Below, piece after piece: positions 25,501 to 32,391 of a DNA stretch of 47,094 nt. Below the pieces are notes generated by a model. That model was not told where the DNA came from. It was given only the letters and a program-made list of their open reading frames with translations, and ran no database searches. Every line of letters begins with the position of its first letter. The first letter of the stretch is position 1. Source of the DNA: a virus; IMG/VR virus record IMGVR_UViG_3300022918_000004, positions 1 through 47,094 of that record; one strand, given 5' to 3'. Made by a program: the position numbers and the translations under genes.

Positions 25501-26030
25501 CGGCTAAAATAGTTGATGCGGCAATCACCCGGGCAAAAGTGGGTAACGCTGCTATTGGTAGTGCTCAGATAGAAGATCTTTCGGTAGTAAATGCCAAGAT
25601 CGGCAACCTGTCCGTGGACACCCTGAAGATTGCGGGTCGTGCTGTAACTATTCCGTTATCCGCATATACCCAGGCAGAGTTGACATTGCCCGCTACGGCT
25701 GGATTAGCTTGGTATACCGTCCAGGCAATTGGCTGGACTGCTTCGGGCTGGGAGACCACCATATCCTTTACTTGCCAATATGGTTCTCAGCGAGCGGATA
25801 GCAACTGGAGACTGCTAATTAATGGCGCGGTCTACGCGGAAGGAACCGTGGGAAATAACACTCAGATAGCGGCAACTTACCGTTCAACCTTGGCGTTGAC
25901 TTTCCAGTTGGCCCTAGGGGGGGCTATTACCGCCGAATTCCAGATGGCGCCTCCCGTAAACGCTGACTCGACAAACTTTCGACTGGTGGTTTCTAACCGG
26001 TCTATGACCACACTGGAGACTAAACGATGA
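22527..26030 (+). CDS. Central tail tip protein (lambda J-like)
   Basis: At 1167 residues this is the largest gene. It starts with the conserved J region (LDLTSEGEIEGLVDGARSIFLSETPV), has a middle with YNTNPAWVYYDLLLN-like sequence, two fibronectin-type beta domains near 680-860, and a DUF1983-like segment (YLAGIGVGVEN...FAVLDP) around 930-970. The last 200 residues differ from lambda and may bind the receptor. It forms the tip of the tail. Confidence 0.92.
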   Translation: MKLHPLVIAVRRGNLEMPPSRISSTGMILYGAKGGSDPEPPRAPVEAPDSLASIAYANLLDLTSEGEIEGLVDGARSIFLSETPVMNADGSVNYPGIVIQARHGTQDQSYIQGFPSVENEEAVGFALKYDLPWVKAINNNQLSAVRVRLSTPRMTEQNATTGDTTGSYVGYTIQLKTGDGIWVSVVNSAFNGKTTSLYERSHRIDLPSSSVGWTIRVIRLTQDSTSGLISNLTNVVSYTEIIDAKFRYPNSAIYGLKFDASQFNQTPTRAYHLRGLRVKVPVNYDPVLRSYSGVWNGTFKVAYTNNPAWVYYDLLLNDRYGLGHMIKAFQVDRYELYRIAQYCDQPVSNGKGGTEPRFTCNLYLQQRADALKVLQDLAAIFRGMSYWGASQVFVTSDMPEDPTYTYTNANVIDGIFEYVGTGRKTRYSVCLVSWNDPEDFYRAKVEYIEDRDQMALFGHRQTEVTAFGCTSQAQAQRLGRWTLLTNKLETDTVNFSVGLDGVLVRPGKIVRVADNHRAGRRIGGRIREATINSLILDSEVEVYRGDTITVIMPDGTAVSRVVKDVGFPVTWDSTTIDFSQTDVTWDAESGSQEIQLVTVVTNFPAIPVPHSIWAVDSTTLRTQQFRVLSVVEDFTGDTMVFKVTATKHVTGKFAAVDTGTRIESPPITVIPPSVQPPPSNITLSSDWATSQGVVNTTMNINWTPAPGAVAYEVQWKFNNGNWIYAGRTGTAGLVVVGILAGRYIARVQAFNANGLGSVWANSIEYTLEGKTTPPPTVTFLNTEEIVFGIKVNWGFPTGANADTTQRTEIWYSLSNDITTAIKQGDYAYPQDSMALMGLASNAEFYFWARLVDRIGNVGAFYGPVYGQAEQDASVILDYLTGLIQDTQLAQSLLERIDSDGGANIRIDTILTELAAMYTIKTQLTVDGRTYLAGIGVGVENNQGIIESQVLIAASRFAVLDPNTGGSARSPFVIQGGVVYIDSAFIQNATISTAKIVDAAITRAKVGNAAIGSAQIEDLSVVNAKIGNLSVDTLKIAGRAVTIPLSAYTQAELTLPATAGLAWYTVQAIGWTASGWETTISFTCQYGSQRADSNWRLLINGAVYAEGTVGNNTQIAATYRSTLALTFQLALGGAITAEFQMAPPVNADSTNFRLVVSNRSMTTLETKR

Positions 26031-26389
26031 TTGTCGTTGATTATGACAAATCGACGGGGAGGATTAACCGGGTTGTCCGGTATCCTCTAGAGGATTACGA
26101 GTTGCACTACCCAGACTGTCTTTACTTCGGTGACAGCTTTCACCCCAACGACGTAAGGGATTACGTCAAGGACGGGGACGTAATTCCCCGGCCCGAACTG
26201 GAAGCTGTTCTCGAGGGTGATTGGCTTCGGGGAGTTCCGGCTGGGGCTGTAATCACTATCGAGGGTCAAGAGTACACCGCCGATGGTTCCGACATAGAAC
26301 TCGAGTTCGAGTTCCACGGCACCTATTCGATACGTGTATCCCTGTGGCCTTACCGAGACTTGGAGGTGGTTCATGAAGCTCACGCATAA
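26027..26389 (+). CDS. Small tail-tip associated protein (120 aa)
   Basis: It overlaps J by four bases. The sequence is acidic and beta-rich. The C-terminal half (GVPAGAVITIEGQEYTADGSDIELEFEFHGTY) looks like a small barrel domain found near the tail fibres of other phages. No catalytic motif is seen. By position it is probably a tail-tip or fibre-associated structural protein. Confidence 0.7.
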   Translation: MIVVDYDKSTGRINRVVRYPLEDYELHYPDCLYFGDSFHPNDVRDYVKDGDVIPRPELEAVLEGDWLRGVPAGAVITIEGQEYTADGSDIELEFEFHGTYSIRVSLWPYRDLEVVHEAHA

Positions 26390-26564
26390 AAGCGACTACG
26401 CAGAACGTCGGGCTAAGGATTACCCGACCGTTGAGGAGCAAATGGATATGCTTTGGCATGGAATGCATGAAGGGACCATTGCCAAGGTGGAGCCCTTCTA
26501 CTCTAGAATTGCCTCTGTCAAGGAGCGCTATCCAAAGGCGCCCCCATCGGAGGAAACATCATGA
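26373..26564 (+). CDS. Small conserved phage protein (63 aa)
   Basis: GGAGG lies 6 bases before this ATG, which gives a better start than an upstream in-frame ATG at the end of the previous gene. The pattern DYAERRAKDYPTVEEQMDMLWHG...IASVKERYPK is a motif I know from many phages directly after tail genes. The function is unknown. The stop overlaps the lipoprotein start. Confidence 0.75.
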   Translation: MKLTHKSDYAERRAKDYPTVEEQMDMLWHGMHEGTIAKVEPFYSRIASVKERYPKAPPSEETS

Positions 26565-26806
26565 AAATGCTGATCGCTGCAACTATCGCCCTGACACTGA
26601 CCGGCTGTGCTGGCAAGTGGGACGAGTACGCCGCAACCAACCACTGTGCTGCAACCCCACAGACGATGCAGAAGCCCGTTGCTGAGTTCAGTTCGGGCGG
26701 ATCGTTTACCGGGGCCGCTTCCGTACCATCTCAGGCCACCTCGGTTCGCTTCCAGTCGTACCGTCTGTATCAGTGCTCCAACGGCACCATCTGGGGCCCT
26801 GTATAG
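26561..26806 (+). CDS. Small lipoprotein, possible superinfection exclusion
   Basis: The 81-residue product starts with a short signal ending in the lipobox LTGC (Cys16). The mature part has two further Cys and many Ser, Gly and Thr residues. It is the last gene of the rightward tail unit, a place where several phages encode lipoproteins (Cor, Llp type) that block their own receptor. The family is not recognised, so the role is an inference from type and position. Confidence 0.65.
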   Translation: MKMLIAATIALTLTGCAGKWDEYAATNHCAATPQTMQKPVAEFSSGGSFTGAASVPSQATSVRFQSYRLYQCSNGTIWGPV

Positions 26807-26821
26807 GCCTCACAACAGAAA

Positions 26822-26849
26822 GCCCGGTAGGGTAGCATCCCCGCCGGGC
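26822..26849. terminator. Terminator between convergent gene blocks
   Basis: GCCCGG (26822-26827) and CCGGGC (26844-26849) form the stem, extended by AAG/CTT type pairs, with a 16-base loop. T-rich tracts lie on both sides (TTATTT on the + strand, TTTCTG on the - strand). It lies between the end of the rightward and leftward halves and probably acts in both directions. Confidence 0.7.
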
Positions 26850-26881
26850 TTATTTCCCGCCTCAGCGCACCTCAGCGCGCC

Positions 26882-27157
26882 CTACGCAATCGTTATTCGT
26901 ACCAACTCCCCCTCGTATTCCGCTTCAAACTCGTTAGCGTGATCCCTTTCCCCGAACTGACGCAAGAACGTAGCTGCCACCCGTGTGGATACCAACTGAC
27001 TCCATCCGCCCATACTGTCCAGGTGTCGGTGATCTATACCTGTCACAATAGCCATGGCTCCATAGTCTTTCTGTTTGATAGCCGAAGAGAAACCAATCAC
27101 CGTTCCATCCCCCCGCAAGACTTGGACGTTGTAGGAAAATCCCATCACCGCGCCCAT
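26882..27157 (-). CDS. Unknown small protein (91 aa)
   Basis: The start shown is an ATG sharing its A with the stop of the exonuclease gene (TGATG). An in-frame GTG three codons upstream and an ATG four codons downstream are also possible. The product has FSYNVQVLRGDGTVIGFSSAIKQKD and ends in beta-type sequence. The family is not recognised. It is the last gene of the leftward block. Confidence 0.6.
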   Translation of the reverse strand: MGAVMGFSYNVQVLRGDGTVIGFSSAIKQKDYGAMAIVTGIDHRHLDSMGGWSQLVSTRVAATFLRQFGERDHANEFEAEYEGELVRITIA

Positions 27158-27702
27158 CACAGCCACCGATGATCAGTTGCCTTGCTGATCTCACGCAAGA
27201 TCGATACCTGAAACAGGCAATCGTCTACGGCCTGGTGCGTTCCCTTGCGGTTATTTACCAACGGATCATAGATCGCCGGGTGTTGCTTGCGGATCGTGCG
27301 CAAGTCTCGAGTGTCGTTGTAACGCCAGGCTGGCTCGATAGCGAAGTCGCTGTAGTAGGCCTCGAGCATCACCTGATCGTATTGGGGGCCAGCGAACCAG
27401 AATGCCTCGACTTTGTGGTGCTGGAGAAAATCTTTGAGTTGCGTTACCGCTTCCCGGGATTCCACACCATTGCGCATGATGTCGCGCTGCAGTTCTTTGA
27501 AGTACGGCTGCTCACGCCAGAATTCCAGAGTTTCTTTTTCTACGCTGGCCCAGCGCGGCAGACCCTCCTTCTTGACCAGGATCCGCTTGGTTTGCAGCAC
27601 GTTACCGATGTCGTCAAAGATGACAACGCCGATCTCGAGCAACGGCGCACGCCACGGCTTTTTGAGTCTAAGGGCTTCTACATCGATCATTGCATGGTTC
27701 AT
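27157..27702 (-). CDS. DEDD-type 3'-5' exonuclease
   Basis: The 181-residue protein opens with AMIDVEAL, holding the first Asp and Glu of the exonuclease site. It carries WFAGPQYDQVML in the middle (third acidic residue) and HQAVDDC near the end, the His and last Asp of the DEDDh type. It resembles the RNase T/ExoX family. In this phage it may trim DNA ends or recycle host DNA or RNA. It shares its start with the neighbour stop. Confidence 0.8.
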   Translation of the reverse strand: MNHAMIDVEALRLKKPWRAPLLEIGVVIFDDIGNVLQTKRILVKKEGLPRWASVEKETLEFWREQPYFKELQRDIMRNGVESREAVTQLKDFLQHHKVEAFWFAGPQYDQVMLEAYYSDFAIEPAWRYNDTRDLRTIRKQHPAIYDPLVNNRKGTHQAVDDCLFQVSILREISKATDHRWL

Positions 27703-28001
27703 CAGGATTTCCCTCGTTGACGTGTAGGCACGATACCCGCACGGAATTCGTCACAGGCTTTCCAGCCTTGCCAGCGCTTTTCTAAGTTGCAGTTCACGTA
27801 GGTACCGAAGGTCTTGTTGCGACCAGCGGACAACGCGCCCGGGTAAACGATTGCAGCCATAGCCTCGAAGTCGGTACGGCTGGAGTCCTCGGGGTCACGG
27901 TTAATCTCGGCTATCAGTTCATTGCGCAACCGAGAGTCATCGTACCCCTGAGCACTAGCTAGGTAACCTACTAGCAAGGACCTGCTTACGGAAACCTTCA
28001 T
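27702..28001 (-). CDS. Unknown small protein (99 aa)
   Basis: The product begins with a basic segment and has ELIAEINRDPEDSSRTDFEAMAAIVYPG, then SAGRNKTFGTYVNCNLEKRWQGW. No known motif is visible. Overlaps on both sides (1 base with the exonuclease start, 4 with the upstream gene) show it is part of the leftward operon. Confidence 0.65.
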   Translation of the reverse strand: MKVSVSRSLLVGYLASAQGYDDSRLRNELIAEINRDPEDSSRTDFEAMAAIVYPGALSAGRNKTFGTYVNCNLEKRWQGWKACDEFRAGIVPTRQRGKS

Positions 28002-28180
28002 ACTTCCTCCCCCAGCTTACGCGCAGCGGCCCACACGGCCTGGCTCAGCGTACGTTCTTTCTGCACGATGACTTCATCGTCCAGTTTAACCATCCACTGA
28101 TTGTCCTGTGGTTTGCTAAACGTTACGCCCGATTCCTCAAGTTTTTTCTTGAGAAGGTTTACTGCTGTCGGCATTCCCAT
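27998..28180 (-). CDS. Unknown small protein (60 aa)
   Basis: A compact protein with helix (NLLKKKLEESG), two beta strands (WMVKLDDEVIVQK) and a final helix (LSQAVWAAARKLG). The layout is that of a small alpha/beta fold. It overlaps the upstream gene by 44 bases and the downstream one by 4. Function unknown. Confidence 0.6.
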   Translation of the reverse strand: MGMPTAVNLLKKKLEESGVTFSKPQDNQWMVKLDDEVIVQKERTLSQAVWAAARKLGEEV

Positions 28181-28463
28181 AAACGATCCTATAAAGTTGG
28201 CCCGCGTACTTGGGCATTATACGGCGGAGAGCGTCCGACTGTTTCTTGGTTAAACGCTTTCCTTCAAGGTGTTGCTGTACCACACTGGTGACAAACTCGG
28301 CGTCGAATGCGGTGAACCCTACGCCGTTACTTTCGAGTGTGGCACGGGTATTCTGTTCTTCATCCGTTTGTTGCTGGCAGATCCTGAGTGCAGCCCTGAG
28401 AGCCCAGTTCTGGTTCCCGGCAATCTTACCCCGCCATTCAGATGTTATCCTCTTCCGCATCAT
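28137..28463 (-). CDS. Conserved phage protein of unknown function (108 aa)
   Basis: The pattern WRGKIAGNQNWALRAALRICQQQTDEEQ, then NGVGFTAFDAEFVTSVV and LTKKQSDALRRIMPKYAGQL is one I have seen in many phages and prophages without a known function. The start is uncertain. The frame is open for 40 codons further upstream, but the chosen Met-Met pair lies just before the conserved part. It overlaps both neighbours. Confidence 0.65.
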   Translation of the reverse strand: MMRKRITSEWRGKIAGNQNWALRAALRICQQQTDEEQNTRATLESNGVGFTAFDAEFVTSVVQQHLEGKRLTKKQSDALRRIMPKYAGQLYRIVYGNADSSKPSQEKT

Positions 28464-28728
28464 AGCGGGCGATTCTATGAATTTGCTCGAGTCGGTCTTT
28501 GACATGACGTTTATTAACCCCGAGTCGGTAGGAGATGGAATCGGCAACTGTCTCGCGCAGCTCCTTGTTGTCGTAGACAACAAAGTCGCCCCAGGCCTCC
28601 AGTGTTTTAGAAAATGAATTTAACTGCCGACGACGGTCGGGGCATTTCTTGGTCTGATAAGTTTTGCGGACTTGCTCGACCACTTGGCTCATCGTGACAT
28701 ATCTTGGCGTAGCGTTCTGCGCTGTCAT
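28438..28728 (-). CDS. Unknown protein (96 aa)
   Basis: GGAGG lies 8 bases before this ATG, so the first Met is preferred over Met13. The sequence is basic and helical (VVEQVRKTYQTKKCPDRRRQLNSF; YRLGVNKRHVKDRLEQIHRIARY). The second half could be a small helix-turn-helix. The 3' and 5' ends overlap neighbours by 26 and about 120 bases, which is long but seen in dense phage operons. Confidence 0.55.
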   Translation of the reverse strand: MTAQNATPRYVTMSQVVEQVRKTYQTKKCPDRRRQLNSFSKTLEAWGDFVVYDNKELRETVADSISYRLGVNKRHVKDRLEQIHRIARYDAEEDNI

Positions 28729-28852
28729 ACCACAGGCCTCCCGAGTTCATTTTACAGTACAAGTCTTGTTGCTTGAGTTCGTCTTCGAAACTCCAGTTGT
28801 TGACCATTGAGATCAACGCACCCATAACAACACCCAGCAGAAAGTTTTTCAT
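28607..28852 (-). CDS. Small membrane protein (81 aa)
   Basis: The start has GAGG about 7 bases upstream and shares ATGA with the previous stop. One transmembrane helix (about residues 3-17, FLLGVVMGALISMV) is followed by a soluble part with CKMNSGGLWYDSAERYAKIC. The long overlap with the next gene makes the last 40 residues uncertain as functional sequence. The role is unknown. Confidence 0.55.
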   Translation of the reverse strand: MKNFLLGVVMGALISMVNNWSFEDELKQQDLYCKMNSGGLWYDSAERYAKICHDEPSGRASPQNLSDQEMPRPSSAVKFIF

Positions 28853-29034
28853 ACAGACCCCTCGTTCTGACGAATGCACCATTGATTGGCCTTTAGCCGT
28901 GCCTCACGTTCCTTCACCCGAAGGTTGGACCACTTGGTTTCAATACTACGTACTCTCCAGAAACCAAAACCCGAGATATACCGGTGCCAGTAAATGTGGG
29001 GCTTATTCTGGGGACGAATTCCCTTAGCTTTCAT
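28849..29034 (-). CDS. Small basic protein (61 aa)
   Basis: This 61-residue product is rich in Arg, Lys and Trp (GFGFWRVRSIETKWSNLRVKEREARLKANQW). ATGA overlaps on both sides place it between the glycosylase and the small membrane protein. It may bind nucleic acid, judging by charge only. Confidence 0.6.
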   Translation of the reverse strand: MKAKGIRPQNKPHIYWHRYISGFGFWRVRSIETKWSNLRVKEREARLKANQWCIRQNEGSV

Positions 29035-29420
29035 GACCGTTCCTCGATACGTGCCCGGTTCAGTGCCAGTGCTTCAGGTGTGGGTGTGTAATCGTTCCAC
29101 CAATGGTCGTCCTGGATCGAATCATGAGCACACTCGACGATCTCCAGGACGATACGCATATCGATACCAGAATCCCGTCCACGCTTAAACGCCCGGTAAC
29201 GCATCTCGAGCGCCAGGCTGATATAGCGACGGGCAATGTAGCCCAGTTTATCGTAGAAGAAAATTACGTGACCCGCGCCGAGGCAGTAGGCTATTGGTAG
29301 CTTACGGGGGGTAGCTTGGAATTTGCGTACCAGCTCGAAGACGCGGGAGATTTCGTGGTACTCACCAGCAAGGTGCTGGTCAGACAGTTCCTGCTCAGGA
29401 ACTACGTTGATACGGGTCAT
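29031..29420 (-). CDS. denV: Pyrimidine dimer DNA glycosylase (DenV type)
   Basis: The start MTRINVVPEQELSDQHLAGE matches T4 endonuclease V closely. Thr2 (the nucleophile after Met removal) and Glu23 (HE, catalytic) are both in place, and RVFELVRK follows. At 129 residues it is close to the T4 length of 138. The enzyme cuts the glycosyl bond and backbone at UV-made pyrimidine dimers, protecting phage DNA. GAGGA precedes the start, and a promoter candidate lies just upstream. Confidence 0.92.
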   Translation of the reverse strand: MTRINVVPEQELSDQHLAGEYHEISRVFELVRKFQATPRKLPIAYCLGAGHVIFFYDKLGYIARRYISLALEMRYRAFKRGRDSGIDMRIVLEIVECAHDSIQDDHWWNDYTPTPEALALNRARIEERS

Positions 29421-29447
29421 GGGGTTAATCCTCGTTGGACGTACCCC

Positions 29448-29477
29448 ATTCTACCCTTTTCAAGATCTTTCGGTAAA
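29448..29477 (-). promoter_or_regulatory. Sigma70-like promoter for denV
   Basis: On the minus strand TTTACC (29477-29472) and TAGAAT (29453-29448) are separated by 18 bases. The -10 word TAGAAT is the same as in the repeated elements at 1233 and 1699. The -35 lies in the 3' end of the upstream gene. Confidence 0.5.
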
Positions 29478-29870
29478 CACCCGGGCGATCGACTTGTGCA
29501 TGGGAAATTGGCCATGAATGTCGGAAAGCTCCAACAGTTCCACACGGGTGAGCTTGCCTAGCTGGCGAGCGTACTTCCAGCGGATCAGGAACCAGTCTTC
29601 AGCCACGGCAACCAGGAACCATACCCGACGTTGCTTGCGACCCCGGCGAATCGCCCAGTTGACCTGTGTGGGCTTTAGGTCCGTAAACCGCAGGGGCTGA
29701 TCGGCGTTACGGGGCCAGCAATCGTACGTCTTCAGCTCGACCCAGCCTCCCACCCCCTCGAAGCCATACGAGGCGTCGGGAATGCCGGACGTAAGCTTAT
29801 CCTCGTGCCGCGTCCAGTCGAAGCCCGGAGTGGCTTTCTTGAGCCGTTTAAACAGGTCCGATTCGTTCAT
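29460..29870 (-). CDS. PD-(D/E)XK nuclease (VRR-NUC-like)
   Basis: The 136-residue protein has RHEDKLTSGIPDASYGF and then GGWVELKTYD, giving the E-(x)n-D-(x)n-ExK core of small PD-(D/E)XK nucleases such as VRR-NUC or Holliday-junction resolvases. Residues after the core form helices with RRGRKQRRVWFLVAV. In phages such enzymes resolve branched DNA before packaging. The precise substrate is unknown. Confidence 0.75.
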   Translation of the reverse strand: MNESDLFKRLKKATPGFDWTRHEDKLTSGIPDASYGFEGVGGWVELKTYDCWPRNADQPLRFTDLKPTQVNWAIRRGRKQRRVWFLVAVAEDWFLIRWKYARQLGKLTRVELLELSDIHGQFPMHKSIARVFTERS

Positions 29871-29876
29871 GATTAC

Positions 29877-29908
29877 CTCAAAGAAAAGCCCCTACTTGCG
29901 CCGGGGCT
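29877..29908 (-). terminator. Rho-independent terminator, leftward
   Basis: AGCCCC and GGGGCT (29887-29892, 29903-29908) form a 6-bp stem, with TTTTCTTTGAGG on the minus-strand side. TTTTT on the plus side suggests it can work in both directions. The loop contains the stop of the small gene upstream. Confidence 0.65.
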
Positions 29909-30023
29909 TTTTAACGGGCTTGACGCTATTCGGAAGGCGGAAGAACGTGTTGTACAGTTTCCGCTTTGCTTCCTCCACGTCGTTAGCGGTGGTTCGGGCT
30001 ACTGTGCGTCCATCGACTCGCAT
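29892..30023 (-). CDS. Small basic protein, start uncertain (43 aa)
   Basis: The frame MRVDGRTVARTTANDVEEAKRKLYN and a Lys/Arg/Pro-rich end looks coding, but no ribosome site precedes the ATG. The same frame stays open upstream (WRVRPGLLFSVVT) into the 3' end of the helicase without a start codon. So the real start may be non-standard or the gene may be read through a frameshift. Its stop lies within a terminator loop, which supports it as the last gene of the helicase unit. Confidence 0.45.
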   Translation of the reverse strand: MRVDGRTVARTTANDVEEAKRKLYNTFFRLPNSVKPVKKPRRK

Positions 30024-30064
30024 GGTGACGACGCTAAACAGAAGCCCGGGCCGAACGCGCCAGG

Positions 30065-30433
30065 TTACTTGCTGGCTGGTTTCTTCGCGGCTGGTTTCTT
30101 CGCTGCAGGCTTTGGGGCATCAGCAGTCGCCTTGGCGGCAGGTTTTTTGGCGGGCTTCGCTTCGGTGTTTTTCACCGGTGCTTTGGCTTCCTTGGCGGGC
30201 TTGTTCGCCTGTTCCTTGATATGAGCTTCGACTTGCTTGCGCACGGAGGCCGCTTCCTTCTCGCTGCCCCAGGTCCAGCCGCCAGCCGGTTTCTCGGCGC
30301 CGGTAGCACGCAGATGCTTGCGCAGCTCAGCCGGTTCGATACCCAGGGCGGTAGCCATGTGGCCAGCGGTGTAGCCGGTCTTCTCGGTTTTGGCAGGAGC
30401 TTTGGTTTCAGCAGGAGCTTTCTTGGTAGCCAT
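30065..30433 (-). CDS. Nested histone-like protein from internal start (122 aa)
   Basis: Inside the helicase gene and in frame, AGAGGA lies 8 bases before an ATG. The result would be a 122-residue basic protein: MATKKAP, a folded domain (GHMATALGIEPAELRKHLRATG...GGWTWGS) and a tail of KKPAA repeats like bacterial histone-like tails. The same domain ends the 176-residue protein at 32388-32918. The strong ribosome site suggests separate production, unproven. Confidence 0.5.
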   Translation of the reverse strand: MATKKAPAETKAPAKTEKTGYTAGHMATALGIEPAELRKHLRATGAEKPAGGWTWGSEKEAASVRKQVEAHIKEQANKPAKEAKAPVKNTEAKPAKKPAAKATADAPKPAAKKPAAKKPASK

Positions 30434-32056
30434 GGTGTAATTCCTCTTGAGTTCCATAAAGGTGTCAGTGAGTTGACGGTTCAATTCTAGTACATCAACA
30501 ACTCTTTCGTCCACAGTATTCTTCATGATGATGAAGATAATTGTCATGGGCCGAAGCTGGCCCTTCCGATTAATCCTGTCGCGGGCCTGGACGTAGCCTA
30601 TATAGCTGAATGTCGGTGAGTAGAAAACCGTTACGTCAGCAGCAGTTAGCGTCATACCCTCCGCCCCGGTCGCTACCTGGATGAACGCCGCTTCGATATC
30701 CGGGTCTTCCTGGAAGCGATCCTCGAACACAGCCCGTTCCCGCTCAGGTGTGGATCCTTGAAGAACCAGGTATCCCATTTTCAGCTTCTTGGCAATGGTC
30801 TTGGCAATCTCGATTTCGTGAGTGAAGGAGAAATAGATTACCGTCTTGTCTCCCCGACGACCCTCGAGAAATTCTTCTAACGCTGACGCCTTTACGTTCG
30901 ATACGTGGACCAGTTCTTGAGCATCCGATTTGACTAATCCCCCGACGATCTGCCGAAGCTTCATCTGCTTAGTGGCTTCGCGGTCGACTGATACCTCTTC
31001 GCCATCTTCCTCGAAGAAATAGTTTAAATCCATCTCGTCATAAATTGCCCGGGCTTTCGCATCGGGTTCGACGTACAGACGCTGGTAGGAGAGTGGCGGC
31101 AAATCCATACATTCATCTTTGGTTACCCGGAACGCCACACTGTGAAGTTTGTCGGCGAACTCTTCCTCGTTCTTATATCCGACCACTTTGAACTTCATGT
31201 ACCCGCCCATCTTCAAGTATCGGTCTTGAAATTGGGAATAGGTACCGAAGATGTCTGGTTTCAGGAATCGGAACTGAGACCACACTTCGGAGATGCACTT
31301 GCCCATCGGTGAACCGGACATGATTAGTCGGAACTTGGCTTTGAGTCCGTGAATGGCTTTCGAACGTGCCGCCTTCCTGTTCTTGATCCGGTGGCTCTCG
31401 TCCAGGATAATCATGTCGGGCTTCCATTTTTGGAGCCGACGCTTCTCACGACTTACCCGGTCGTAGTTGGTTATCCACACCTCGATATGACCTGGAGTCG
31501 GTATGGGAGAACAGTCGACGCCGATGGAGATGTGGGCGTCCGTGTGCTTATCGAACTCGCGAGGCCAAACGGGCTTCACGGCTTTCGGGCATATAACCAG
31601 GACGCGGAACACCCGGGGCTTTTGCTGCATGGCACGGAAGATGATCAGGGCTATGGCGTCGAGAGTTTTACCCGTGCCCATATCCATGAACATGGCTGAC
31701 TCATCCAACATACTACAAAACCCGAAACATCGGGTCTGGTGGTCCATGGGGATCGATTTCAACGGCACTGGGATATCAGTTAGCCCGGTCAGCTTAAACC
31801 GCCTGGTGGCGTTTCGGACGTTGCGACGGTGGCTCCTGTAGGCTGTCTCGAGCTTTCTTAGCGATTCCTCGGCATTCGGATGCACGAAATCGAATTCAAG
31901 CGTCCTCAGGAGCTTCCAGGAAGCCAGGTTCTCGGGGAATCGAACCAGGTTCTCCGACTTACGGTAAACCGAGCCGGGGAGCATCGATGCGCACTCCAGC
32001 TCGGTCCTGGTTCCCGTGATGATGAAGCCTTGCTTCTTACCCGTGTGGAGGATCAT
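30065..32056 (-). CDS. SNF2-type helicase with basic C-terminal extension
   Basis: Motifs of a superfamily 2 SNF2-like ATPase are clear: MDMGTGKT (Walker A, 124-131), ILDESH (motif II), SGSPM (III), then ATGAEGMTLTAADV (V) and QARDRINRKGQ (VI). Residues 1-541 form the helicase; the last 122 are a Lys/Ala/Pro-rich tail with a small domain that may also be made from an internal start. Likely roles are recombination, fork restart or transcription-linked remodelling. It overlaps the upstream gene by ATGA. Confidence 0.88.
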   Translation of the reverse strand: MILHTGKKQGFIITGTRTELECASMLPGSVYRKSENLVRFPENLASWKLLRTLEFDFVHPNAEESLRKLETAYRSHRRNVRNATRRFKLTGLTDIPVPLKSIPMDHQTRCFGFCSMLDESAMFMDMGTGKTLDAIALIIFRAMQQKPRVFRVLVICPKAVKPVWPREFDKHTDAHISIGVDCSPIPTPGHIEVWITNYDRVSREKRRLQKWKPDMIILDESHRIKNRKAARSKAIHGLKAKFRLIMSGSPMGKCISEVWSQFRFLKPDIFGTYSQFQDRYLKMGGYMKFKVVGYKNEEEFADKLHSVAFRVTKDECMDLPPLSYQRLYVEPDAKARAIYDEMDLNYFFEEDGEEVSVDREATKQMKLRQIVGGLVKSDAQELVHVSNVKASALEEFLEGRRGDKTVIYFSFTHEIEIAKTIAKKLKMGYLVLQGSTPERERAVFEDRFQEDPDIEAAFIQVATGAEGMTLTAADVTVFYSPTFSYIGYVQARDRINRKGQLRPMTIIFIIMKNTVDERVVDVLELNRQLTDTFMELKRNYTMATKKAPAETKAPAKTEKTGYTAGHMATALGIEPAELRKHLRATGAEKPAGGWTWGSEKEAASVRKQVEAHIKEQANKPAKEAKAPVKNTEAKPAKKPAAKATADAPKPAAKKPAAKKPASK

Positions 32057-32391
32057 TTGCGTCTCCGCTTCTTGCGTCGGGGCTTTGCAGCCTCCGCACG
32101 CGCTTCCTTAAAGAGAATCCCGTGGGTTATGTGCTTGGCGATTGCCGGGTTATCCCGCATCGACCACAGAGAGGCGTAGTGGCAGAGCGAGCGAATCATC
32201 ATCAGGCTGAAGTCGGCTTTGACGTAATCGTCTCCGATATTGCCCCCGCCCGGTTTCAGGAAGTCTAGGTGGACGTTCTCGTCGTCCCGGACGGAGGTTA
32301 GCCCGTGATCGGTTTCCTCGGGAGAAAAAAGAACCGAGATTTTCACCTCGGTTCCTTTCACCCCGGTAATCTTCCGGAGTTTGAATTTCAT
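32053..32391 (-). CDS. Unknown protein (112 aa)
   Basis: The N-terminal half is beta-type (MKFKLRKITGVKGTEVKISVLF) with acidic and His residues in the middle. The C-terminus is extremely basic (KPRRKKRRRK). Overlaps of four bases on each side place it in the helicase unit. The basic tail suggests nucleic-acid contact. The family is not recognised. Confidence 0.65.
   Translation of the reverse strand: MKFKLRKITGVKGTEVKISVLFSPEETDHGLTSVRDDENVHLDFLKPGGGNIGDDYVKADFSLMMIRSLCHYASLWSMRDNPAIAKHITHGILFKEARAEAAKPRRKKRRRK

Noticed and set aside
30065-30200. Tandem DNA repeats from the KKPAA codons as a CRISPR or iteron array
   Set aside because: They are short, codon-phased repeats within a coding tail and lack spacers.
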